Part shown: in pieces, positions 43,301 through 50,823 of the stretch
Numbering within the stretch: position 1 is the first letter of the stretch
Layout: each line of letters begins with the position of its first letter
Assembly: GCF_010367455.1 (NCBI RefSeq)
Contig: NZ_WRPR01000017.1
Coordinates: 1 to 61,301, forward strand
Source: Candidatus Laterigemmans baculatus
GTDB lineage: Bacteria > Planctomycetota > Planctomycetia > Pirellulales > Pirellulaceae
Length of the DNA stretch: 61,301 nucleotides
Reading direction: 5' to 3'
The notes under the pieces: model-generated
What the model saw: the letters and a program-made list of their open reading frames with translations, nothing else
The model's database searches: none
Told to the model about the DNA's origin: nothing
Program-made: the position numbers and the translations under genes

Positions 43301-46300
43301 TTGATGGCGTTGTTCTCGAGGCGGTTCTGCCGTACCAGCGGACCTTGGTTGTCGGCGTACCCGCTGAACCGATCGAGTTCACCGGTCGCCCGGCCGCGGT
43401 CGGTGACGTTGCTGAAGTTCAGCGCATCGGGGTTGATGCTGAGCGCCGCTCCAGCGTTATCGCGGAACACGTTGTCGACGATGATCGGCTGCGAGCCGCG
43501 GATGAACAGCGTTGCCGAGTCGTTGAATCCGTAGCCGCCGCGGGTCAGCGAGTCGTCCTCGCCCGAGGCGTTGTTGGCGAACGTGGTGTTGGTGATCCGG
43601 GCCCGCGCCTGGAGCACTTCCATCGCATTGAACGAGGCGAAGTTGCCGTCGGTCGAAGTCTCGCCACCACCGAACTCGATCACCGCGAAGTCGACGCTCG
43701 CATCGCTTCCCTGGCGGAACACGAGCCCGCCCCAGTCGCCGGGAGCGGCCGCGTCGCCGCTGCTGATCACGTTGCCGTTGGCGTCGAGCACGCGGTCGTT
43801 GTTCGTGTCGAACGTGCCGCCGGCGCCGTAGCGGTCATCCTGGCGGCTGGTGAAAATCACTTCCCGACCGTCGACCCCTTCGGCATAGAAGTCCGCCCCG
43901 AAGGTGGTCTCGATCCGCGAGCCCTGCATCTTGACGACCATCCCGGGATCGACGCTCAAGCGAGCGTCGTACCGCGGGCGGAAGCTCTCGGCGATCGTGC
44001 GGTCGATCGTCCCGCCCCGCGTGGCGCCGGTGTCGGTGAACGTCCCCTGCGAACGGTTCAGCTGATCGACGAATTCGTACTCGCCGCTGGTCGGGTTCAG
44101 CCGGTACAGCCGGCGTCCGACAAAACCCTCCGGAGCGGCCGGCAGGCCCGAAAGCCGGATCGCTTGACCGTTGACGGTCGTCGACCGCGTCAGCTCCGAG
44201 GCCAGCGATTCGTTGCCATCGACGTCGACGAAGGTCAGCACGTAGTTGTAGGTGCCGCTGAGGGTCGAGCTGCCGGTGGTCGGGTTGACGGTCACGCCAA
44301 ACACGTTCGGACGCTCGGTCTGCAGGATCGGCCCGCCCGGGGTGCCCTGGACGACCAGCACTTGGCTGATCACGTGCGTGATGTCGGTATCGTCAAAGCG
44401 ACCGCTGACGGTCATCGGCTCGAGCTGGCCGACCGCCGGCGTATCGATCCGCACGAACAGACCATTGATGCTGTTGTTGACGAACTGGATGCCCGCCAGA
44501 TCGGGACCGACGCGGTCGTAATCGCTGGTGAACGAATCGCCTCGCTGGTACACCGGAGCGTGGAAGTTGGTCTCTTCGAAGCTGTTCGGGTCGGCGCTGA
44601 GGGCCGCGTCGGCACTGTTGCGAATGATGCTGTAGTGGACCGTCGGCCGGGCCTCGTGCATCTCGATCGGAGTCACCGGAACCTGGCCGCCGGCGGTCCC
44701 GCCACCGTAGCGAATGTCGGCCTGGGCGACGTAGTTCAGGAAGATCCCTTCGTTCTCATGCACCGGCCGTCCCTGGGCATAGTCGACGTCGTTGCGGAAC
44801 GACAGCCCGCCCCACTGGCCCGCGGTGGGAGTCGTCTGCAGCGGGTTCGTGTCGACCCCGACTTGCTGGTCGTCGTAGGAGGTGAAGACGACCCGGCCGG
44901 AAACCGCCGCGCCGCCCGGCCCGCGGACCGCCGTGCCGTTGCCGCCGACCAGGATCGGCGTCCCGAGCACTTGCAGGGCGCTCTCCGAACGGTCGGTGTC
45001 GACCGTGTTCGAGCCGACGGAAATCCCCGCGTTGCGGAGCTTCAGGATCACCCCGGCGTCGACCATCACGGTTACGCCGCGGGGAATCTCCAGATTCAAA
45101 CCGTCGGACAATTCCTGGTTGTTGACCCCGCCGCGACCGATCTCGTAGGCCCGGTTGTCGCTGAGCGTGTCGAACCGACCATCGTTGCCAGCGTTCGGCA
45201 GGACGCGGATGATGTCGCCGGGGCGCGAGCGGCGGACCGCTTCATCGATCGTCTGCAGGGGCGACGCGATCGCCCCGTTGCCGCTCGCGTCGCTGCCCAT
45301 TTTGTCGACGAAGATGACCTTCGGCTGGCTGCTCGGAGCCGTGGGGTCCACGGCTCGGGCGGTGCGGAACCAGAAGTTGTAATCCCCGCCAGCGACGCCA
45401 TCGGCATCGCCGTCGAGAGCGCTGCCGGAGGTGTCGGTGATCGCTGCGGTCGCCGCGCTGCGGAAGACCAACCGCAATTGGTACTTGCCTTCGCTGCGTC
45501 CGCCGAGCCCCGAATCGGCGATCGCCGGGTTGTAGGTGTCGTTGCCCGAAGCGGAGACGCCGACGACGTACTCGCCGGCGGTCAGATCGATGCCGACGAA
45601 CGAGTCGTTGCTGTAGAAGTCGTCATTGCGGGCGACCAGTTCGAAATCGTTCGGGCCCCCGCCATCGACTCGCCGCCACAGCGTCAGCGACGTGTCGAGC
45701 AAGCTCGAGCCGTTCATCCGCTCGGCAAATGTCTCGGCGGTCAAGCGGCCCGCCTCATTGACGCTGAAGCGGTACAGGTCGATGTCCCGGCCTTCGGCGC
45801 GGAACAGATGCTGGCCGACCGTGATGTCGCTCTGGCTGAGGAAGTCGGGCTCGGTCGGCAGCCCAAAGTCGAGATCCGACTCGGAGCCGGCCGCCGTCCC
45901 CGGCGGACGATCGAACATGTCGCCGATGCCGAGCAGCGAGCCGATCCCGCGGAGCGCTTCGAGGAACCAGCTCGGCCGGCCGTCGGGGCTCTGGCCGTAG
46001 CCGTCGTACCAGTTCTCACCGGCGTCGAGAATCAACAATCCAATGCCCGGATCGGAATCGTCGCTGCGGAAGATGCTGAGCCCGGTTCCCTGGCCGGTGT
46101 CGGCGGTCACTTCGACCGCCCGCATGTCGCCGGTGACGATCTGCAGCCCAAGATTCTCGGTCTCGACGAACCGCACCCCGAGATGCTCTTCGTAAAGGCT
46201 CAAGATCTCGCGAGTCCGCTGCCGCTGGGCCGGAGTGATCGCGTTGTCGAGCCGGTTGCCCTGGGTGTCGTCGCCGTAATCGCGTTTGAAGTTGTAGTAC

Positions 46301-47454
46301 AGCGTCGTGATGCCGAGCTCGGTGTCGGCGCGGCCGAACAACTGGCTGTTGCGGCGGATCTCGCGAACCCCCGGCTCGTCCGGAGCCCCCGGCCACTGCA
46401 GCAAGTATTCCTGGGTCGGTGCGATCTCGCTCTCGATGACCACGCTCTTGCCCGCTCCGTCGAAGAGCGTCCCGAGCGAGGTGGCCGAGCCAAACGTGTC
46501 GCCCGGAGCGTTCGCCCCCGTTTCATCGGCCGGCAGCACCAACGACTCGGGAGCCGCCAGCCGCCCTTCGTTCGAACCGATCCGCAGCCGCAACGTGCCC
46601 GCCCCGTCGGCCGCGGCGACCGGCGCCCATTCGGACAGATCGGTGTTGAAGGTCAGCACGGCCCGGTTGAGCGCCGGATCGTAAGTGATCGACGTCGGCA
46701 GCAAGACCTCGTCGTCGGTGTTCTCGACCGTGTCGGCGGTGAAGTACAGCTTGTAGAACTGCGGATTGACGACCGACGCGCTCGACGAACCCGTCGTCAC
46801 CGGGCCGGCTCCCGGAGCGCTCAACGGATCGTTGTTGAAGAACACATGGATCTGCGCACGCTGCTGGCGGCGAACCCCATTGATCGTCTCGATCGGCTGC
46901 GGCACGACGGCCGTCACCAGGGCGCCGAGCTCGACATCGAAGTACAGCTCTTCCCGGTCCGCTCCCGCGTTGGACGGCTGGAACAGATCCCCCTCGATGT
47001 TCCGCAGCCCCACGATCCCCGAAGCGGCTTGGTCAAACCCAAAAATCTCGATCTTGTACTGATCGTCCGGCAGCGCCTCGGCGAACCGCGCAATCACGAT
47101 CCGCTCGGTCTCCCCAAAACCGAGATAGCCGGGCGTGACGATCCGATCGTTACCGTTGCCGAAGAACCCGTCGCCGCCGGCCGCCGTGATCCGAATCCCC
47201 TGCAGCGTGTCCGGATCGATCTGCTGGTCGCCGCCAAAGCGGAAGGTCAGCTCCGAAGGGCTGCGCGTCACCTCGTTGATCGAAGCGAAGTCGAAGATCT
47301 GCCCGTCGTTGGGACTGACGCTGATCAAGCTCGGGGCCGCGTCGGCAGCCATCAACTCGCGACGCTCCAGCTGCTGGTGCAAGAGCTGGCGTCGGCTCAC
47401 CCGGAGTTTGTTGCGCAGAGTGTTGTGCTTTTTCGCGTGGGAGCGATTGGCCAT
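34393..47454 (-). CDS. Giant secreted LEPR-XLL/dockerin protein
   Basis: 4353 residues, one uninterrupted frame of 13 kb. N-terminus: LHQQLERRELMAADA (LEPR-XLL-like). Residues 40-520 hold a beta-domain and a metzincin-like stretch whose zinc motif has decayed to RGIGSLLGIGD (502-512). Then a pre-peptidase-type domain (DIDLYRFSVNEAGRLTAETF), a right-handed beta-helix region with many WGGLxF and NNxINGLxVR units, a second pre-peptidase-type domain (DVDVYSFLGQAGSEVWIDLD), beta-propeller- and Calx-like stretches, a GEVED domain (WVDWNGDGIFAENERGE) and C-terminal dockerin repeats (DVNASGDVSPLDALQVINAI, DVNGDGVVGPLDALQVINYI). It is probably exported to the surface; function unknown. Confidence 0.9.
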   Translation of the reverse strand: MANRSHAKKHNTLRNKLRVSRRQLLHQQLERRELMAADAAPSLISVSPNDGQIFDFASINEVTRSPSELTFRFGGDQQIDPDTLQGIRITAAGGDGFFGNGNDRIVTPGYLGFGETERIVIARFAEALPDDQYKIEIFGFDQAASGIVGLRNIEGDLFQPSNAGADREELYFDVELGALVTAVVPQPIETINGVRRQQRAQIHVFFNNDPLSAPGAGPVTTGSSSASVVNPQFYKLYFTADTVENTDDEVLLPTSITYDPALNRAVLTFNTDLSEWAPVAAADGAGTLRLRIGSNEGRLAAPESLVLPADETGANAPGDTFGSATSLGTLFDGAGKSVVIESEIAPTQEYLLQWPGAPDEPGVREIRRNSQLFGRADTELGITTLYYNFKRDYGDDTQGNRLDNAITPAQRQRTREILSLYEEHLGVRFVETENLGLQIVTGDMRAVEVTADTGQGTGLSIFRSDDSDPGIGLLILDAGENWYDGYGQSPDGRPSWFLEALRGIGSLLGIGDMFDRPPGTAAGSESDLDFGLPTEPDFLSQSDITVGQHLFRAEGRDIDLYRFSVNEAGRLTAETFAERMNGSSLLDTSLTLWRRVDGGGPNDFELVARNDDFYSNDSFVGIDLTAGEYVVGVSASGNDTYNPAIADSGLGGRSEGKYQLRLVFRSAATAAITDTSGSALDGDADGVAGGDYNFWFRTARAVDPTAPSSQPKVIFVDKMGSDASGNGAIASPLQTIDEAVRRSRPGDIIRVLPNAGNDGRFDTLSDNRAYEIGRGGVNNQELSDGLNLEIPRGVTVMVDAGVILKLRNAGISVGSNTVDTDRSESALQVLGTPILVGGNGTAVRGPGGAAVSGRVVFTSYDDQQVGVDTNPLQTTPTAGQWGGLSFRNDVDYAQGRPVHENEGIFLNYVAQADIRYGGGTAGGQVPVTPIEMHEARPTVHYSIIRNSADAALSADPNSFEETNFHAPVYQRGDSFTSDYDRVGPDLAGIQFVNNSINGLFVRIDTPAVGQLEPMTVSGRFDDTDITHVISQVLVVQGTPGGPILQTERPNVFGVTVNPTTGSSTLSGTYNYVLTFVDVDGNESLASELTRSTTVNGQAIRLSGLPAAPEGFVGRRLYRLNPTSGEYEFVDQLNRSQGTFTDTGATRGGTIDRTIAESFRPRYDARLSVDPGMVVKMQGSRIETTFGADFYAEGVDGREVIFTSRQDDRYGAGGTFDTNNDRVLDANGNVISSGDAAAPGDWGGLVFRQGSDASVDFAVIEFGGGETSTDGNFASFNAMEVLQARARITNTTFANNASGEDDSLTRGGYGFNDSATLFIRGSQPIIVDNVFRDNAGAALSINPDALNFSNVTDRGRATGELDRFSGYADNQGPLVRQNRLENNAINGMVVRGEVLTTESVWDDADIVHVVGGDVVTVDHHYNGGLRLESSPLQSLVVKFTAGARLLATGRPLDIDDRIGGSLQVVGQPGFPVVLTSIHDDSVGAGFTFDGQSQTDTNNSPTEPQPGDWHGIVLDSFANDRNVQIVLENEPPVSTSAGQNAIPGTAQRIGSLAAGEKLGDENKRLGFEIQGTLTNPGDVDVYSFLGQAGSEVWIDLDRTTYGLDSVVELIDENGNILVLSDKSFSEAGNPNQIYRDPSLEDHAVNSLRKSGIGQSESPNPEDGGFRVLLPGATGASNVYYVRVRSSNLAPDGSGDLTDRGKVRDGLSHGAYRLGIRLREVDEVAGSTVQFADIRYAVNGIDLVSAPLHSPLAGEAAERLFNETDPLGNPILVDRNGGSMTANPATADPLGNLLSTDRASLTVTGEIGNQSFTVNPTAMPDVDIDLFRLDLFYDSLETEIFRPDNRFVPLTFDIDYADGLGRVNTSISIYDSAGRLILSGRDSNVAGDVGTPLRGVDMTNLSAGSAGVLDAHIGPVELPEGVYYVAVHSDLLMPAPLGQAVNGTTPYDLVRRMPINSLRPIVSDDLDGRNFTADQPIQPAFTNESVVPYSLEDVTMFVALQQGINGGTERTTIATFDPFTGMFERTLGETGPQVSDLAIRGDGELYSYSTAPQTGPSNNGNVGNYLNISTINGNDTNVGDDGLTFRRNNAAGDGTEADDNAQLIVHAMAYNPNDTSVDGNDRVYVVGNRDNAGRSGEVVWTRNIMYSNVATSGATTNRGSTTADDRDFGQGPYREPFGPASQKFELGIVDTGGLPDVDDDGNAILSPGEGGNITGMAVDPDNTRYIYAVDDRGGVYRVDLFAPRRTVDFSALSPGSYSSVLETEYLGTIAVNANHPAGFPEFSGMTLGPRTTENGAYRQTMFATTIDGWMYAIGLDDSGPDLAAVPAPIFSGGASAVPMMYSDGTPLSVRPVGVAFSTLEENPWHETIDRRTDPGHGNYMPYDQSRFPTGLGGGTSLYFGFEPTNNQADNRLEHPENDSRGTLAPGGSHGSVVTAPFSLAGYSSADKPTVYFDYFLETDGTNYNPGVNLMRDSFRVFAAGDDGQWQLLATNNSFKEFERGDEFDYFAQTGIPVQELHDNSDSWRQARVDISPLAGNQEIRLRFDFSTAGGIGFGGNAFLSYRDEIKSVAADRLRDGQTLEIAKQVFDPVFGGTTFEFTTFEVDLGYVLDFPSGGEINPGDSFTVVYPLSEGSPDTLTQTVTFTNLPAGPGEVRVTPGMTSSQVAAAVLAALDVGIDARRFGQSSVGLTNAVDVDNNAFGSGVFFSSTPGVGLDSVPIEVEGDLTAEEVITRLQEAFVIGLGEVDENDEPVATTANFKTFADRVVLHNHTVLDAGPFGLSSYLPGDEFGDFQSNRLNNANPRPGQANEVEGVYLDNLIIGFAERGEVVINAPASDFDFVRNPESDYNAEQPENSNEIFTGGYSLEIRRSAEYGVPDDYDPINLILNEEASLGRSFDTNDRLDGAVTLVAQPGGEIRDGDTFTLTDGTRALTFEFDSITAPGVEPGNVRVSFDPRTSSASDVAAAIRNAINGSQVQSILNIRAATGDSRELGGTTSHLVNLFGEYVFVNPSSGRNLKVDLVKQENFNDRVAAQTFPQISEPDAPVEYVLEPDTLARAYPTQYVDGATDTLVAVGKIGDRATTGRGGEIDGDLPWADMDILKLHLFAGNEIDIDLDAVTTAKGSNRLTTPMLAVFDADGIVLATSRDLGSSATAPGESIEEAFLRFAAPADGHYYIMVLSQPDSPFELPGFGEYQLTVRPASNRNDVLYVDYHMDEGDLNRFRDQGQIVISSNFISNSQNWGISATAGDRDVTDVAPLAGTALPKPGAARLLRNENTARLLPGAVITNNVVVAGGSGGILFEGDASPNGSMPGGVPFGRIVNNTVVGVPLADPDPNDPNAPAPTPQGVGIRVGANASPTVLNNIISGFDIGVDIDGSAASQSTVVGGNIYKDNTTASNFPLGSLSFNLDTLPASQAALFTDPANGIYIPAPGSLAIDSSFASLSDRQEFFNTVKQPSGIAPSPIVSPSFDAYGQPRIDDPLVETPAGVGANVFIDRGALDRADLAGPTSSLTVPDDFVEGQGVQTVGGDVNGDVSYVWLPTGTLEFFEIQLLEPTGSGLNDMTVTSEAVVLTENGRRLEPGVDYIFGYSETSNTIRLTPLTGIWRSNAAYEVTLNNRDRFVLQAPVGNEVVDGEQIIVTDENGVRAFLEYETGYVLHVPRTLTLTVPFGVGGEEGFRDGDQFTITSPSGISETFELNVSGDVSDGVVEIPLSAGASATDVRNAILGALIGRSGTLEIAPVALENNEIQLGSLEGHTVDPLSSPLLVDGVDRGVTDGDTVTYFDGTNVITFEFNLLGDLDTDDESDVLIPFRRTDTHIQLAEKLATAIRNSGLDLANPQALGDGSVHLGGSVGDLLDTSNSAILPTGLPGVTDSLVLSVAATGAAGFAEGDQFAIVHNGVTTLFELGFDRDVEIGAEPIRLTVGEGPEAVAAKIANAIRNADIGLDPTVGEDGEIRLNEPFGYELDLLDFATDPTTAALTLSGVPGGAVAVPIVPSPTLSSEAVAEAVSTALESTPLVSPVFTPGDGSLWFANAQLVEGSGVTQVGAIRDRAGNALQPNRANNETQYTIFLGSGFDYGDAPEPLYDSSRVNDGPRHAISDNLRLGSSITPDADAIPNDGDVDDGISLLETVYTGFSASFTVEIQADSNNFVLDYWVDWNGDGIFAENERGERLVGGVDLSAGLNPIAVDVPPLDVPEFPGEAFSKAGETFARFRLSSNGVDGPGGTAMDGEVEDFAFTIQVNPFQNGANRFDVNASGDVSPLDALQVINAINRGGSNPPPLDPYNPGTRPPYLDVNGDGVVGPLDALQVINYIENAIRGGEGEGGEGEGDLLDELAVAQTGTRNSSELDAVDAFFGEFGS

Positions 47455-47931
47455 CGGGGCAAACCTTCGGCAAGATCAGGGGAAATCGAAAACTGGGTAG
47501 CCGCGCCTCGCAAACCGTCACCGATCGCGGCAAACCGCCGCTCCGAACCAGGAAAAGCCGGCCGGGCGGGCCCTTCCGCACCTCGCACCAACCTCGAACT
47601 CCACGTCCGGCGGGTCCGTCGGGCGCTCAAGTGTAGGTTTAAGATAGGGGAGGAGGAGAGGATGGGAGGTTTGGCGGCGGTTGCAGTGGATTTTAATTCG
47701 GGCCCTGCTTAGTTCAACGAAAATCAGGAGCAGAGCAGCCTTTACGACGATTCGTAGCGGTCGAATCGGTCGCTCCGTCAGGACCGAATGTGAGGCTTTG
47801 GATACACCCGAGGCCGGGAAAGTTCCTCGGAAAGTTGGGATTGATCCCGCTCCGCCGCCGCAATTACCGTCGTTCCCCACCGGCTCCCCGCGCGGAGCCC
47901 GCGTCGTCTCCCATCCGCACCGAGCGCGTCG
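47455..47931. other. Divergent intergenic region
   Basis: 477 bp between the giant gene and the proline-rich gene. It should contain both promoters. Short frames here are not protein-like. An A/G-rich stretch (about 47635-47665) lies in the middle, but no promoter or operator could be defined with confidence. Confidence 0.5.
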
Positions 47932-48942
47932 ATGTTCCGACTGTCCTGCACCGAGCGACTCCGCCGCTTCCATCTCAGCGGGAATCTCCGTTGGGCCGCC
48001 GCAGCCATCGCGCTCGGGGCCCCAACTCTTGAGGCTCAATCCCTTGGGGCCCAGGCAGTTGCAGCCGAGGAAAACCGCACCGTCGGTCGCTCGCCGTCCC
48101 AGGGACTCCGCCCGATCGGGGCCCCCAGTCCCGTCGATGCCTTCGAGCCCGCGACAGGTCCCTCGCGGCGGTCCCAGCCAGCCGTATCCCAGCCAGCCGT
48201 ATCCCAGCCAGCCGCTGCCGCGCAGCGCGTCGGGAGTGCCGCTGGCGGAGTCGCTCAGACGGCGTTCATGCAGGGAGGCGGGTTCGCGATGCCTCCGAGC
48301 GGCGGCACATCGGCTCCTTCGGCTGGAGGAGGTGGCCCTGCTTCTGGAGGAGGCGTGGGTGCCGCTCCAGCCGCCGGGCCTCGCCCCGCACCGGCGGTGA
48401 CGGGCGGAAGCGGCCTGCAAGCTCCTCCCTTGGCTGGCGGCCCACCGGCGGCACCTCCCGCGGCAGGCTCGACGGCGTTGCCAGACGGGCTGCAGCCGGT
48501 GCCTTCGACGACCACGGCGCCACTGACCGCTCCGCCGCAAGCGTCTCCTCTCAACGCTTCACCACTGACCGCTTCACCACTGACTGCATCACCGAGCGAC
48601 GTGACACCGGTGCCTCAGCCGCAGCTCGGTTCCACCTGGGCGACGGCCGACAATTGCAACCTCGTCAGCCCGCCGTCGGGCTACCGGGCCGAGTTCGTCC
48701 CTTGCGGGCCCGCGCCGGTAGTGCCGCTCGCCTACACGGCTCCTCCGGCGGTGGTCGTTCCGCCGACGGTCATGCCCGGCGCCGCCCCCCCGGTCCTCCC
48801 GGCCACCGCCGGCCACCGGCCGCTCTTCACGCTCGGTCAGGAGTACTACAACGTGCAGCTCGGGCAGGGGATCATCGGGCAGCCGACCGCCTACGTCCCG
48901 GGGCAGCACATCCGCAATTTCATCCGCTACCTGTCGCCCTAG
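47932..48942 (+). CDS. Secreted proline/alanine-rich protein with conserved C-terminus
   Basis: 336 residues. A basic start and hydrophobic segment suggest export. Residues 50-230 are low-complexity Pro/Ala/Gly/Ser with two 15-bp-unit repeats (SQPAV at about nucleotides 48176-48215; SPLTA at about 48545-48600). The last 40 residues are compact (HRPLFTLGQEYYNVQLGQGI, then IGQPTAYVPGQHIRNFIRYL) and match a short planctomycete conserved C-terminal motif I recognise but cannot name. Two Cys (CNLVSP, FVPCGP) precede it. Probably a cell-envelope protein; function unknown. A strong terminator follows. Confidence 0.7.
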   Translation: MFRLSCTERLRRFHLSGNLRWAAAAIALGAPTLEAQSLGAQAVAAEENRTVGRSPSQGLRPIGAPSPVDAFEPATGPSRRSQPAVSQPAVSQPAAAAQRVGSAAGGVAQTAFMQGGGFAMPPSGGTSAPSAGGGGPASGGGVGAAPAAGPRPAPAVTGGSGLQAPPLAGGPPAAPPAAGSTALPDGLQPVPSTTTAPLTAPPQASPLNASPLTASPLTASPSDVTPVPQPQLGSTWATADNCNLVSPPSGYRAEFVPCGPAPVVPLAYTAPPAVVVPPTVMPGAAPPVLPATAGHRPLFTLGQEYYNVQLGQGIIGQPTAYVPGQHIRNFIRYLSP

Positions 48943-48989
48943 CAGTTGGTTGTGAGGCGTTCGGAATCGAACCGCTCATGAAAAAAATC

Positions 48990-49053
48990 GTTTAACGGCA
49001 AGCCGAAGGCGACTGTGTTTTAAAAAGCAGTCGCCTTCGGCTTGCCGTTAAAC
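48990..49053. terminator. Perfect 26-bp hairpin, bidirectional terminator
   Basis: Arms at 48990-49015 and 49028-49053 are exact reverse complements (core AACGGCAAGCCGAAGGCGAC) around a 12-nt loop containing TTTTAAAA. Seven A precede it, giving U-richness for minus-strand transcripts. It separates the convergent proline-rich and lipoprotein genes. Confidence 0.85.
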
Positions 49054-49088
49054 AACTGCGCCACCAATCGCGTTGGGGCGCTCTTCAG

Positions 49089-49619
49089 CTAGTCTTCGAG
49101 CTCGAGGTCGACCGTCTGCTCGCCGGGGTGGATCTGGACTTCCAGCGGCGTGGTTGCCGCGAGGCGGTACCGCGGCGGGACCCGAGGGAGCGGCGAGCGT
49201 CGCCGCTGGCGGCTGTTCTCGGCGGCATAGTCTTCGATCACGACTTTGTGCCATCCGACGACCGATCCGGAGCGGTTCGCCGTGCCGCGGTACGCCAATA
49301 CGTAGCGGCCCGAGGCGTCGGTCAGCCCCGAAGCGTGACCGCCCAGCGTGGCGCGATCCGGGTCGGGCAGATACGTCACCAGCAGTCCGTCGAGCGGTCG
49401 ATCGTCCGGGGCGATGACTTGACCCGAAACCCGGGCCAAGGGCGGCTCGGAACCGCACCCGCTGGTGGCCAGCAGCCCGACGGCCAGCCACCCGACGGCC
49501 AGCAAACGCCTCGTGGGCAAACGCCTCGTGGGCAATCGCCTTGTGGGCAACCCGGTGGCGAGGACTTCGCGGCAGCGCCGCCGGGCTGACGCGGTGGTGG
49601 TCTGCGGGTTACTGGTCAT
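49089..49619 (-). CDS. Small lipoprotein with carboxypeptidase-regulatory-like fold
   Basis: 176 residues. The N-terminus has a TRRLP repeat encoded by three 15-bp units (49507-49551), a hydrophobic stretch and a lipobox (LLATSGC, Cys about 55). The rest resembles a transthyretin/carboxypeptidase-regulatory-like beta domain (VSGQVIAPDDRPLDGLLVTY, GLTDASGRYVLAYRG). Lipoproteins of this type commonly follow DUF1559 genes in planctomycetes. Its start overlaps the DUF1559 gene by 11 bp. The repeats lie just before the hydrophobic segment and lengthen the n-region of the signal peptide. Function unknown. Confidence 0.8.
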   Translation of the reverse strand: MTSNPQTTTASARRRCREVLATGLPTRRLPTRRLPTRRLLAVGWLAVGLLATSGCGSEPPLARVSGQVIAPDDRPLDGLLVTYLPDPDRATLGGHASGLTDASGRYVLAYRGTANRSGSVVGWHKVVIEDYAAENSRQRRRSPLPRVPPRYRLAATTPLEVQIHPGEQTVDLELED

Positions 49620-50649
49620 CGTTCACGACCTCCCCACCGCTGCGGGTCGCTAAAGCTTGCAGGACGACCAGCGGGACGGTCTCGGAGATGAAACGCGTCG
49701 AGCCGTCGCAGAGGGCGAATTGGGCTCCGCCAGGGTGCCCGCTGCCGTAGGCCGACATCCGCAGGTTGACCATCGCGTAGCCGATCCGCTCCGGCTCGAG
49801 CTCGGCGGGGACGATGAAGTTGATCGGTGCGTTGGCGCGGGCCGAGGCGAGGACGTGCGTCGTTCCGTTGGCTCCACCGGTCCAGCCCCACGCGCCCCAT
49901 TTGCGGATCGGGTAGCGGCTGTAGAGACCGTTCTCGTGCAGCAGCCGGTCGAAGGTCGGATCGTGATGGAAGCGTTCCCCAAACAGCAGCGTTTGGCTCA
50001 GCCCGTCGCGAATGTCGGCGATCGCGCAGGGGGCCGCGCCAGGCTGTAGGGCGTCCTGGTCGGCGTAGGGCTTGGAAAGTTCGCCGGTCATGTAGAACAC
50101 GCCGTCGGCCTGCATCTCGGGATCGCCAAAATAGGTCGAGTGCGTGCCGCCATTCCCGACGTAGCTCGAAATCCCAAAGTAGCCGGTCGAGTAGCCGGTG
50201 CGGGCGTAGTCGAGTTCGACGGGGCCGTCGCCGAGCAGGTCCGCGGGGCAGCGGAGGATTTCGAGAACCGTCGCGCTCGCCGCTCGGCGGCTGCGGGTTC
50301 CGTCGTCGGGATCGCGGGTGTTCGCGATCGCCGCCTCCAGCGTCTCTTCGTAATCCCAGGCTTCCGCGAGCGCCGTTTGCTCGAGGTAGGGGAGCAAGAA
50401 CGCAAAGCAGGTGTTGCCGTGGAACCCGTCGGGGTCGTAGCTGTGATTGGTCGTCAGCCCCGGCGGAAGATGCTCGTGGACCGTCTCGAAATTCTGGGCT
50501 GCCAGGCCGAGCTGGCGGAGATGGTTGGAGCAGGCGATCCGGCGGGCGGACCCGCGGGCGCTCTGCACGGCCGGCAGAAGTAGCGCCGCCACGGCTCCGA
50601 GGATGGCGACGACCACGACAAGTTCGATCAGAGTAAAAGCCCGCCGCAT
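49609..50649 (-). CDS. DUF1559 protein with type II pseudopilin-like N-terminus
   Basis: 346 residues. MRRAFTLIELVVVVAILGAV is a prepilin-type leader: cleavage before F (residue 5) would leave Glu at +5, with the hydrophobic helix following. Then comes LLLPAVQSARGSARRIACSN, the start of the DUF1559 domain, with NHLRQLGLAAQNFE and, near the C-terminus, FALCDGSTRFISETV, both family hallmarks (residues about 30-330). Secretion by a type II/IV-like machine is inferred. DUF1559 genes form very large paralogous families in planctomycetes; the role is unknown. Overlaps the lipoprotein gene by 11 bp. Confidence 0.93.
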   Translation of the reverse strand: MRRAFTLIELVVVVAILGAVAALLLPAVQSARGSARRIACSNHLRQLGLAAQNFETVHEHLPPGLTTNHSYDPDGFHGNTCFAFLLPYLEQTALAEAWDYEETLEAAIANTRDPDDGTRSRRAASATVLEILRCPADLLGDGPVELDYARTGYSTGYFGISSYVGNGGTHSTYFGDPEMQADGVFYMTGELSKPYADQDALQPGAAPCAIADIRDGLSQTLLFGERFHHDPTFDRLLHENGLYSRYPIRKWGAWGWTGGANGTTHVLASARANAPINFIVPAELEPERIGYAMVNLRMSAYGSGHPGGAQFALCDGSTRFISETVPLVVLQALATRSGGEVVNDDQ

Positions 50650-50823
50650 AGGAACACTCCTCCGGTTCCGTCGGTAGTCGGCTTCTCATCCGTGCAAGAG
50701 CGAGTGGCGGTGTACAAACATCCCTCACGCCACCACCTTTGTAGGGTGGCTCTAGCAGCAGCCAAGGGGGTTGTTGCGGATTTTTTCGGATTTTTTTGAG
50801 CCGAGAGTGCTCTTCGTCACCAT

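Noticed and set aside
37834-47712. Open frame of about 3290 codons on the plus strand, antisense to the giant gene
   Set aside because: Its composition (long runs of Arg, Asp, Val, no domains or membrane segments) mirrors the opposite strand's codon use. The minus-strand frame has coherent domains, an LEPR-XLL-type start and dockerins. Length alone comes from the scarcity of stop triplets in GC-rich codons.
48990-49053. Long hairpin considered as a mobile element or riboswitch
   Set aside because: Single copy in the window, simple perfect stem with A/T-rich loop and flanks between convergent genes; a terminator is the simpler reading.
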